Source of the DNA: Candidatus Proelusimicrobium tauri | GTDB taxonomy: Bacteria; Elusimicrobiota; Elusimicrobia; Elusimicrobiales; Elusimicrobiaceae | Direction of reading: 5' to 3' | DNA length: 22,524 nucleotides | Assembly (NCBI GenBank): GCA_002311025.1 | Contig: DBYY01000005.1 | Coordinates: forward strand, 1 to 22,524 | Shown here: positions 15,730 to 22,524 of the stretch, one piece after another | How the letters are laid out: each line of letters opens with the position of its first letter | How positions within the stretch are numbered: the stretch's first letter is position 1 | Made by a program: the position numbers and the translations under genes | The notes under the pieces: generated by a model | Database searches by the model: none | Seen by the model: only the letters and a program-made list of their open reading frames with translations | What the model was told of the DNA's origin: nothing

Positions 15730-16290
15730 ATGAAAATAGTTTTATTTCTTTTACTTGCTTGTTTTGTTGCCTGTAATTCTAATAAAGCGCAAACGCCTTT
15801 AGAAACAGGTCCGCAACAACAAGCGACCAAAGTGATAATAAGCCAAAATCAAAGCGCACAAAACGATTGGAGTTTAAGCGCGGATAAGGCAGAGTTTTTT
15901 GATGTCCAAAATCAAGTCCGTCTTTATGATCCGGTATTAATTTACAGCAAGGAAGGCACCCAAGACAGTACTTTAAAAGCAAAAGAAGGATGGTATGATA
16001 TTTCAAAAAATTTAATTATTTTGACGGGTGACGTCCAAATATCTTCCTTGCCACAAAGCATAAAAATAAACACTAAAGAAGTCTATTATGATACAAATAA
16101 AAAGGAATCCTGGTCCGTTACTCCTATAAAAATGAAAAGAGGTAAAACAACCCTTAATGCCAAAGGTTTTAAAGCAAATCAAGATTTTAGTCAAATAGAA
16201 CTTTTTAAACAAAAAACTAATCTTCCTAAAGAAATGCAGGATTTTCAGCCGGCTCCGCTCACTTTACAGGAGGCCTTAAATGAAAATTAA
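15730..16290 (+). CDS. lptC: LptC-like LPS export protein, predicted lipoprotein
   Basis: LptC bridges the LptB2FG transporter and LptA in the periplasm. The 186-residue protein has a signal with lipobox FVAC (Cys15) in place of the usual N-terminal transmembrane anchor. The LptC/OstA-type beta-jellyroll follows: WSLSADKAEFFD, RLYDPVLIYS, STLKAKEGWYD, ILTGDVQISS and INTKEVYYDTNKKES. The order lptC-lptA-lptB matches the known export locus. It overlaps lptA by 11 bp. lptF, lptG and lptD are not in this window. Confidence 0.85.
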   Translation: MKIVLFLLLACFVACNSNKAQTPLETGPQQQATKVIISQNQSAQNDWSLSADKAEFFDVQNQVRLYDPVLIYSKEGTQDSTLKAKEGWYDISKNLIILTGDVQISSLPQSIKINTKEVYYDTNKKESWSVTPIKMKRGKTTLNAKGFKANQDFSQIELFKQKTNLPKEMQDFQPAPLTLQEALNEN

Positions 16291-16981
16291 GATATTTTTT
16301 ATCTTCATGCTTTGCTTTGCCTCTTTTGCCTTCGCTGAGGAAGATTTAAGTGCTCTTCTCGGCGGTAGCGTGCAAAGTGATAGATGGCTTATAAACAGAG
16401 ATAAAGAGGAAGAAGAGTTTATAGGAAATGTATCTTACTCAAATGAAATATATTCCTTAAAAGCAGATTATGCTCTATCTCAAAGAAAACAAGACACTTA
16501 TCTTTTAAAAGGTAATATTACCGCAAGCCAAACTTTACCGGATTCTTTTATACAAATAAAAGCCGAAAAAATTTTTTATAACAATAAAACCTTAAAGGGT
16601 TACGCCTTTGGTAAAACAGGTAAACAGGTTGAAGGTATTTATAAAACTCCAAATAATACTTTTAGCATTTTTGGGGATAGAATTGATTTCGATAAAAAGG
16701 AAGATCAAATAAATATTTCCTCTTATGCCGAATTAAACGATTTGAATAATACAATTTACGGTGATAGTATTGCTTTTAATACTCAAAGCGGTTTTTTGGA
16801 AGTTTTTGGTAAAAGACCCGTCTTGTGGGGTTTTGGTGTAGACGGTGATTATGCTTTACAGGCCGATAAAATGACAGCCGATACAAAAAAAGGTATTTTT
16901 AAGGCACAAGGAAATGTTGCCGGATGGATTACTTTAGCAAGTGATTTTGAGAAAATAAAACAGGTAACATCTAAAAAATAG
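16280..16981 (+). CDS. lptA: LPS transport periplasmic protein LptA-like (OstA family)
   Basis: LptA forms the periplasmic bridge that carries LPS to the outer membrane. The 233-residue protein has a cleavable signal peptide (MKIKIFFIFM...FAFA|EE, residue 19). OstA-type repeats follow: EFIGNVSYSN, LKADYAL, LLKGNITASQ, IKAEKIFYNN, GDRIDFDKK, GDSIAFNTQSG and LQADKMTADTKKGIFKAQGNV. It is somewhat longer than E. coli LptA. Position between lptC and lptB confirms the call. Confidence 0.85.
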   Translation: MKIKIFFIFMLCFASFAFAEEDLSALLGGSVQSDRWLINRDKEEEEFIGNVSYSNEIYSLKADYALSQRKQDTYLLKGNITASQTLPDSFIQIKAEKIFYNNKTLKGYAFGKTGKQVEGIYKTPNNTFSIFGDRIDFDKKEDQINISSYAELNDLNNTIYGDSIAFNTQSGFLEVFGKRPVLWGFGVDGDYALQADKMTADTKKGIFKAQGNVAGWITLASDFEKIKQVTSKK

Positions 16982-16992
16982 GATAAAATTTT

Positions 16993-17712
16993 ATGGAACT
17001 TAAATCGGAAAATATAGAAAAAGTTTATAAAGACAGAAAAGTCGTTAAGGGAGTTAATCTTGTTGTTAACTCCGGCGAAATTGTGGGGTTACTTGGTCCA
17101 AACGGAGCAGGCAAAACAACAAGTTTTTATATGATGGTAGGTTTTATTAAGCCAACCAGCGGTAAAGTTTTTATTGACGGGAAAGAAGTTACCGCTTTAC
17201 CGATGTATGAACGTTCCCGCTACGGACTTGGCTATCTTGCCCAAGAACCTACTATCTTTAGAGGTTTAACCGTAGAAAATAATTTACTTGCCATTATTGA
17301 AAGAATTGAACCGAACAAGCAAAAACAAAAAGAAAAAGTTGCTTCTCTTTTAGAAGAATTCGGTCTTACAAAACTTGCCAAACAAAAAGCGTGGAGTTTA
17401 TCCGGCGGAGAAAAACGCCGTATGGAAATTGCAAGATGTATGATAAGCAATCCTAAAATTATTTTGCTTGATGAACCTTTCGTAGGTATTGATCCGATAA
17501 CCGTTTCAGAACTGCGTCAAATGATTTTTAAATTAAGAGATAAAGGAATAGGCGTCTTAATTACGGACCATAATGTGCGTGAAACTTTACCTTTAACCCA
17601 ACGTGCTTATTTAATTTACGACGGTAAAATTCTAGTAGAAGGCGCACCGGAAAAACTATTGAACGACGAAAAAGCCCGTTCCTTATATCTTGGTAAAGAT
17701 TTCAAAATGTAA
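16993..17712 (+). CDS. lptB: LPS export ABC transporter ATPase
   Basis: LptB is the cytoplasmic ATPase of the LptB2FG extractor. The 239-residue protein has Walker A GPNGAGKT (35-42), Q-loop YLAQEP, signature LSGGEKRRMEIAR (136-148), Walker B IILLDEP (156-162) followed by FVGIDP, and switch His193 in TDHNVRETL. LSGGE-KRR and the overall sequence are typical of LptB rather than of branched-amino-acid ATPases. It follows lptA by 11 bp. Confidence 0.95.
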   Translation: MELKSENIEKVYKDRKVVKGVNLVVNSGEIVGLLGPNGAGKTTSFYMMVGFIKPTSGKVFIDGKEVTALPMYERSRYGLGYLAQEPTIFRGLTVENNLLAIIERIEPNKQKQKEKVASLLEEFGLTKLAKQKAWSLSGGEKRRMEIARCMISNPKIILLDEPFVGIDPITVSELRQMIFKLRDKGIGVLITDHNVRETLPLTQRAYLIYDGKILVEGAPEKLLNDEKARSLYLGKDFKM

Positions 17713-17725
17713 TTTAGGAGATTTT

Positions 17726-19912
17726 ATGAAAAAATTATTCATATCTTTTATTTTCTTAATCAGCACTGTTTTCTTACAAGCGCAAAGCCTTGCGGAAATT
17801 ACCGCCCAAAAGGATTTTGCTTTACGCACTCCGCAATATCAACAACAAGAAGAACCTATTGAAGAAGAAAATGAAATTTCCCCCTCAAAACAGGAAACTT
17901 TACTTGAGGTAAACAAATTGCCGGATATTAAATTAAATGAAGATGTTTTAAGAAAATCGGTCTTATTTTATGAAAATAATCCTGCTTTAAAAGAGGCCTT
18001 TGATTTATACCGTCAGGGTAAAACAGAACAAACTTTGAGCCTTTTAGAGGAAAATGCTACCGATGAGGCATTAGCCAATATGGCTTTAATTTATTTACAG
18101 CAAGGTTCTTATCAACAGGCTTTAAAATATATAGATAAAGCAATAGAAATTAAAAACGAAGAAGAAGAGCCTGTTTACCAATTAATAAAAATTTGGATAT
18201 ATGCCGCGCAAAATAATTATACCCAAGCGGAAAAAGAATATCAAAAACTACTCTTTTTAACGGCAGATTTTGAATATATTTACAGTGCAAAACTTGCTCT
18301 TGCGACTTCCGCTTTTTTTGCTAAAAAATATAAAGAAATTCCCTCTTTACTTGAAAATATTTATTCTTCCGACCCTTATGCAATCTCTCATGCGGCTTAT
18401 CTTATCGGAAGAGTGCTTTTTGATAAAAAATCTTACAAAAGCGCACAAACCCTTTTATCTCAAGCGCTTATTCACGATAATAACAATTATCCCGCCCTCA
18501 TTTATTATGGCTTAACACAGGAGAAATTAAAAGAGTTTATACCCGCTTGGCAATCTTTCGCCAATATTTTAATACTTGATTCGCAAGATAAATTCGCTTT
18601 AGATAAAACAAAAAAATTATCTAAATATTTGAAAAACAGACCAAGTGCTTATCTCTTCTATACAAAACTTGACGATCTTTATAGCAAAGAGCCTTCTTCT
18701 ATTGAAAGTTCTATCGTGCGCTTAGGTTTATTTAGTAATAAAGAAGGTGACCCTGAAAATATAAAAGAATTTATGTTTACCGCAGGGCAAGATTTCGTTG
18801 TGGAAGATGAAAAACTCGGAACAATTTTATCAGGTAAGGCCCTTAATCCCAAAACTATTACTTTTAACCCCGAAACAACTTCCGTAGATATAAATAACAA
18901 ATGGGGACATAAAGAATTTTCTACCAAAAGACCCTTTGCTATTAAAATGCAAAATAACGGTGCAACTTTCTTAATAAAAGAACCCATAACCGATAATATC
19001 TTTGCTACTAATTTAGGCGATAAGGAACTTAAAGGAACTTTACTTGTTGTTCCTAATCAAAACGGTATGCAGTTAATCAATTTTACTACGATTGAAGACA
19101 TTTTACCTTCCGCTTTAACCCATCTTTCAAAAGGACAAAAAAACTCCGAAGTTTTAGAAGCCCTCGCCATAGTTTTAAGAACACAAATAATCAATGCACT
19201 TATCCAAAGTCAAAATGCTATTTTTGACTTAGCGGATAATACAAAAGAATTTTACTACGGCGGTATAAATATGCAGACCGGCAAAAATCTTGAAGCCGTA
19301 AATAAAACAAAAGACCAAATTTTGGTTGAGAAGGAAACAGCATCCCCTGCGGAAGTGCAAGTTTATCAATCTTGCTCTTATTTGACGGCTAACGGGGTAA
19401 AAAATACGGAAGAAAAAATTGATTATACCTTCTCCCCCCTTAATTTGTTTAAATATATGATTTCCAATCCGCCAAAAGATTTAATAAGCGCTCCGCAAGA
19501 TCCTACACAATGGGCGCGTGTTAAATGGATTTATATGCTACCCTTAAAAGATATGCAAACGCGTCTTAATTTTGCGTTTAAAGAGTTTTTACCCACAAAA
19601 ATGGATGATTATGGCAGAATAGAAGAAATCCTCTTTAAAACCGCAAAAAAAGAAGTCAATTTACCTTTTACACAAGCCAATCAGATACTCTCTCTTGGAA
19701 CTTTACGTTCGGACTTTTTCTTCTATATTCCCGTTAATAAAGGCAAAGAATACTTGTTTTTGGGCACAGATACTGGTTCCGGCAAGGGATTATGTGTTGA
19801 CGGACTTGTTAATTTTGTAAAACAAGGCAAAACCTACAAAGAAACTTTAAAGTATTATTATCCTGATTTTGAGGTTTCAAATATATGGCAAAGCGAAAAA
19901 TCGCCTTCATAA
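17726..19912 (+). CDS. Secreted TPR protein with degenerate SpoIID/LytB-like domain
   Basis: I take the ATG at 17726 (728 aa), which has GGAG upstream and begins a signal peptide (MKKLFISFIF... LQAQ), over an in-frame ATG at 17690 inside lptB. Residues about 85-300 are helical tetratricopeptide-like repeats. From 330 on the pattern is that of SpoIID: an opening VRLGL strand, KGTLLVV, INFTTIEDILPSALTHLS, LEALAIVLRTQ (478-487), FDLADNTKEFYYGG (500-513) and the C-terminal FLGTDTGSGKGLCVDGL...GKTYKETLKYYYP (678-713). SpoIID enzymes are peptidoglycan glycosidases that cleave denuded glycan. Here the catalytic Glu of the LEDYL..VV.sEM motif and the GHGxGM His are missing. Inferred role: cell-wall binding, not cleavage. 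The glycosyltransferase gene overlaps its 3' end by 28 bp. Confidence 0.72.
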   Translation: MKKLFISFIFLISTVFLQAQSLAEITAQKDFALRTPQYQQQEEPIEEENEISPSKQETLLEVNKLPDIKLNEDVLRKSVLFYENNPALKEAFDLYRQGKTEQTLSLLEENATDEALANMALIYLQQGSYQQALKYIDKAIEIKNEEEEPVYQLIKIWIYAAQNNYTQAEKEYQKLLFLTADFEYIYSAKLALATSAFFAKKYKEIPSLLENIYSSDPYAISHAAYLIGRVLFDKKSYKSAQTLLSQALIHDNNNYPALIYYGLTQEKLKEFIPAWQSFANILILDSQDKFALDKTKKLSKYLKNRPSAYLFYTKLDDLYSKEPSSIESSIVRLGLFSNKEGDPENIKEFMFTAGQDFVVEDEKLGTILSGKALNPKTITFNPETTSVDINNKWGHKEFSTKRPFAIKMQNNGATFLIKEPITDNIFATNLGDKELKGTLLVVPNQNGMQLINFTTIEDILPSALTHLSKGQKNSEVLEALAIVLRTQIINALIQSQNAIFDLADNTKEFYYGGINMQTGKNLEAVNKTKDQILVEKETASPAEVQVYQSCSYLTANGVKNTEEKIDYTFSPLNLFKYMISNPPKDLISAPQDPTQWARVKWIYMLPLKDMQTRLNFAFKEFLPTKMDDYGRIEEILFKTAKKEVNLPFTQANQILSLGTLRSDFFFYIPVNKGKEYLFLGTDTGSGKGLCVDGLVNFVKQGKTYKETLKYYYPDFEVSNIWQSEKSPS

Positions 19913-21003
19913 TAACCCAACTGCAACTGGGCGGAGCGCAAAAAAGTGTTCTATACAGCGTTAATAATCTGCCCAAAAAAGAATTTGAAACTTATCTTTT
20001 GTGTGGTAAGGGCGGTTCTTTAGACGGAAAAGTAAAAAAAGATATTAAAAATTTGTTTTTTATTCCTTCTTTAGTCCGTCAAATTAACCCTATAAAAGAT
20101 TTAATCGCTTTTAAGCAGATTGTTACAACTCTAAAGAAAATTAATCCAGATATTGTTCATACTAATTGCCCAAAAGCAGGTATTCTAGGCCGCATTGCAG
20201 CCAAAATTTTTACAAAGGCAAAAATAATTCATACAACGCACGGTTTTGTCTTTTATGAAGGACAAAACCCGATAAAAAAGTATTTTTATATCTTTATTGA
20301 ACTCTTTGCCGCCTTCTTTGCGGATAAAATGGTCTTTGTTTCAGAAAAAGATTTACAAACTGCTTTAAAATATAAAATAACAAATAAAAAGAAAGCCGTT
20401 TTAATAAGAGCAGGTGTCGTAGTAAAAACGAAAGAAAATTTAAGTTTTGATAAGGAAAATTTTTTAAAAGAACTGAACCTTAAAAAAGATAATAAAATCA
20501 TCTTACAGGTTGCCAATTTAAAACCGGAAAAAGCCCCTCTTGAAAGCGTAAAAATTGCCAAAATAGTGTGCCCAAAATACCCTAAAGCGGTTTTTTTATA
20601 TACAGGTGAAGGACCATTAAGAAAAGAAACAGAAACTTTAGTAAAACAATTTAAACTTGAAAATAATTTTAAACTTATCGGTGAAAGACACGATATCGAA
20701 AAGTTGCTGGTCATAGCGGATGTCTTTATGCTTACTTCAGTAAGAGAAGGCTTACCGATGGCTTTATTGGAAGCACTTTTTATGCAAGTGCCGGCAGTAT
20801 GTTATGATGTCGGCGGAATTAAAGAAGTTTTAAACAATTCAAAAAACGGCTTTTTAATTCCCCCTAAAAATCCTCAAAAAGCAGCAAAAAGTATTTTAGA
20901 TATTATAGAAGGTAATTTTACTTTCTCTACTCTAGACTTAAAAAAGTTTGATATAAACTTAATGGTTAAAAAACAGGTTGCTTTATACAAGAGTATAAAA
21001 TAA
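19885..21003 (+). CDS. Glycosyltransferase family 4 (GT-B), probably LPS or envelope glycan
   Basis: The 372-residue protein has the GT-B layout: an N-terminal GGAQKSV loop (16-22), VHTNCPKAGILGR and the C-terminal nucleotide-sugar domain with QVANLKPEK, TGEGPLRKE and the EX7E motif REGLPMALLEAL (Glu288, Glu296). GT4 retaining transferases use activated sugars to extend glycans. Its place at the end of the LPS operon suggests an LPS-core or cell-surface sugar, but donor and acceptor are not readable from sequence. The ATG lies within the end of the upstream gene, with GAGG upstream as a modest Shine-Dalgarno sequence. Confidence 0.88.
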   Translation: MAKRKIAFIITQLQLGGAQKSVLYSVNNLPKKEFETYLLCGKGGSLDGKVKKDIKNLFFIPSLVRQINPIKDLIAFKQIVTTLKKINPDIVHTNCPKAGILGRIAAKIFTKAKIIHTTHGFVFYEGQNPIKKYFYIFIELFAAFFADKMVFVSEKDLQTALKYKITNKKKAVLIRAGVVVKTKENLSFDKENFLKELNLKKDNKIILQVANLKPEKAPLESVKIAKIVCPKYPKAVFLYTGEGPLRKETETLVKQFKLENNFKLIGERHDIEKLLVIADVFMLTSVREGLPMALLEALFMQVPAVCYDVGGIKEVLNNSKNGFLIPPKNPQKAAKSILDIIEGNFTFSTLDLKKFDINLMVKKQVALYKSIK

Positions 21004-21027
21004 TTAACTCTTTTCTCATATAAATAA

Positions 21028-21056
21028 AAAGGTCCTAGATTAGAAATAGGACCTTT
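21028..21056 (+). terminator. Terminator of the LPS operon
   Basis: AAAGGTCCTA (21028-21037) pairs perfectly with TAGGACCTTT (21047-21056) around a 9-base loop. The 3' T tract is short (TTT), so it may be a weak or regulated terminator. It sits 25 bp after the glycosyltransferase stop and 5 bp before the next -35. Confidence 0.65.
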
Positions 21057-21061
21057 GACCC

Positions 21062-21090
21062 TTGTTCATATATCAATAAACCCGTATAAT
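21062..21090 (+). promoter_or_regulatory. Promoter of the coiled-coil secreted protein gene
   Basis: TTGTTC (21062-21067) and TATAAT (21085-21090) are 17 bases apart. A consensus Shine-Dalgarno sequence AGGAGG (21098-21103) follows, 6 bases before the ATG. Confidence 0.72.
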
Positions 21091-21109
21091 TATTAATAGG
21101 AGGCCACCT

Positions 21110-22524
21110 ATGGCAATACAGAGAATCATTTCCTTATTTATAACTTTTGTAATGTTGTTTAATTTATCCTCACAAACCTTTGCCGGCGTAATAAAAGCAT
21201 CTTCTTTGGGAAAAATTTTTGAAAAAGAAAGAGAAGAAATAAATACTTCTCTTAATACTTTATACAAAAAACAAACTCAAAACACTAAAAATCTTTCTTT
21301 ACAAAGACGTTATGAACAAGCCCTAGAAAACTATGTAAAAGCAGGACAGGATTATGAGGATTTTGTATATTCTCTCGACATCCTTATTTCATTTAGAGAA
21401 GAACTTCAAAGACAACAGGAAGAAACAAATTATAAGGAAAATGAACTATTTGATACTTTGGAAAAGTATAATCAAGATGTTAAAAGACTAAATGCCGAAG
21501 TAGCAACATTAGAAACCCAGCAGGAAGATTATATCGCTTGGAAAATTTTAGAACCAATAATGTCAGCGCGTAAAAAAGAAGAAATCCTTCTTCTAAAAGA
21601 ACTAGAACAATCCGAAAATCAAAAATTAAAAAGAAAAACAAAAAAAGCGCGAGAAGAATTATATGAGAATCTTAAAGAAGAAATTACCTCAACGGAAGAT
21701 TTTTTTAAATTAGAAAAATATTGGAAGGAATATGAAGAACGTTGGGCAAATGCCGGTAATGAAGAAGATAGACTCTTAAATCAATATAATCAAAATAATA
21801 TCGTTTATAAAAACTTAAAAGATTTCCAAAAAATCATTACTAAACAGTTAGAAAAAAATGATGAAACATATAACAAAAAAATTGACGAACTATTCGGAAT
21901 GGATAATACAGAATTAAAAGTAAGCGATCAAACTGATTTTGATGTTTTTATTTCTATGGCGCAAAAAAAAGTGTATGATATGTATGAAAATTATTTAGCA
22001 AAGAAAGCCATTTACGAAAAGCTAGAAAACCAGTATTTAGTGTATACTTTAAATATTTTTGAAAATAAAGTTAAAAGATTTAATGGCAGAATAGAAAAAC
22101 TATGCGAAGAGGTAGAAGAGCAGTATGATAATTATGCTAAAAGCGGTAAAAATGACCGTAGCCTCATAAATATGTACGAAAAGATGACGTTAAACGCCTG
22201 TATCGCCCCGGTAATAACTCCCGGTGATTTTGATGGAACGAATGAAACAACAGATTTAACTTTCGCCGATTTTATTGAGATGAAATATAATGAATACAAA
22301 GAGACATACAACATGGGAGATAGCCACATATATGATGAAGAGACAGGTGTTGTAGGTTGTAACATCAAGCAAAACTGGGTTCAAACGGAGGAAGAAGATT
22401 TAGGAAACTGGAAGAAGAGAATCTGGTGTAAATGGAAGCCTGATATAAAGGCAATAGCAGAAAATAAAGCAAAAAATGTCCTTGGCTTATTATTAATAAG
22501 TCCTACGGTAGGGACGCAAGCGTT
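21110..22524 (+). CDS. Large secreted coiled-coil protein, partial (runs off right edge)
   Basis: From ATG 21110 the frame is open for 471 codons to the window end, with no stop. Residues 1-25 are a signal peptide (MAIQRIISLFIT, then FVMLFNLSSQTFA), sharing its hydrophobic core with the partial gene at 155. Residues about 38-390 are rich in Glu, Lys, Gln and Leu with heptad-like spacing and almost no Gly or Pro, so a long helical coiled coil is likely. After that a different region with Cys, Trp and Gly begins (CIAPVITPGDFDG, then TGVVGCNIKQNW, WCKWKPDIK), perhaps a folded domain. No enzymatic motif seen. It has its own promoter and terminator-like hairpin upstream. Surface or periplasmic scaffold or adhesin is a guess. 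Confidence 0.8.
   Translation, partial: MAIQRIISLFITFVMLFNLSSQTFAGVIKASSLGKIFEKEREEINTSLNTLYKKQTQNTKNLSLQRRYEQALENYVKAGQDYEDFVYSLDILISFREELQRQQEETNYKENELFDTLEKYNQDVKRLNAEVATLETQQEDYIAWKILEPIMSARKKEEILLLKELEQSENQKLKRKTKKAREELYENLKEEITSTEDFFKLEKYWKEYEERWANAGNEEDRLLNQYNQNNIVYKNLKDFQKIITKQLEKNDETYNKKIDELFGMDNTELKVSDQTDFDVFISMAQKKVYDMYENYLAKKAIYEKLENQYLVYTLNIFENKVKRFNGRIEKLCEEVEEQYDNYAKSGKNDRSLINMYEKMTLNACIAPVITPGDFDGTNETTDLTFADFIEMKYNEYKETYNMGDSHIYDEETGVVGCNIKQNWVQTEEEDLGNWKKRIWCKWKPDIKAIAENKAKNVLGLLLISPTVGTQA

Noticed and set aside
17690..17725. Upstream in-frame start for the TPR/SpoIID-like protein
   Set aside because: It lies inside lptB, lacks a Shine-Dalgarno sequence and would place charged residues before a good signal peptide that has its own GGAG site.
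1..22524. CRISPR array, tRNA or rRNA gene, insertion sequence or prophage
   Set aside because: I read for regularly spaced repeats, tRNA cloverleaf ends, conserved rRNA blocks and transposase or integrase motifs, and saw none.

Overview
This AT-rich window looks like the chromosome of a diderm (Gram-negative-type) bacterium. It carries genes for lipid A, Kdo and heptose synthesis and for Lpt-type LPS transport, and it encodes many proteins with Sec signal peptides or lipoboxes. An Elusimicrobiota-like gut or host-associated bacterium is my best guess at low confidence. No rRNA, tRNA or other phylogenetic marker is present to settle it.

Region 1 (1-7649) is an accessory secretome locus. A partial minus-strand gene for a secreted protein leaves at the left edge. 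Divergent from it is an array of paralogous secreted proteins of about 500-580 residues (593-2206, 2221-3954, 3970-5619, 5866-7347), followed by a decayed fifth copy (7364-7649). Three of the four intact copies carry a metzincin-like HEIGHxxGLxDQY zinc site with a downstream Met-turn. The first copy has the same fold markers, but all three zinc ligands and the catalytic Glu are replaced, so it appears to be a pseudoprotease heading the operon. A 30-bp element occurs in inverted orientation (241-270 and 480-509) upstream of both divergent genes, which suggests shared regulation. A terminator and new promoter at 5644-5713 split the array into two transcription units.

Region 2 (7661-21056) is the envelope/LPS locus. 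lpxK lies on the minus strand. Divergent from it is a tightly packed plus-strand operon of about 12 kb: lpxL/htrB-type acyltransferase, gmhB, a DUF3108 lipoprotein, heptose-7-phosphate kinase, kdsB, pyrG, kdsA, a 52-residue single-TM protein, lptC, lptA, lptB, a TPR protein with a degenerate SpoIID-like domain, and a GT4 glycosyltransferase. Spacings are 2-22 bp and several genes overlap. A 10-bp-stem terminator closes the operon. Together the genes make CTP, use it to activate Kdo, make and phosphorylate heptose, complete lipid A and energise LPS export.

Region 3 (21062-22524) has a good promoter and Shine-Dalgarno sequence for a long, coiled-coil-rich secreted protein that runs off the right edge. 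Its signal peptide carries nearly the same 13-residue motif as the partial gene at the left edge (FVMLFNL[TS]S[EQ]TFA). The two ends of the window therefore appear to encode members of one secreted family.
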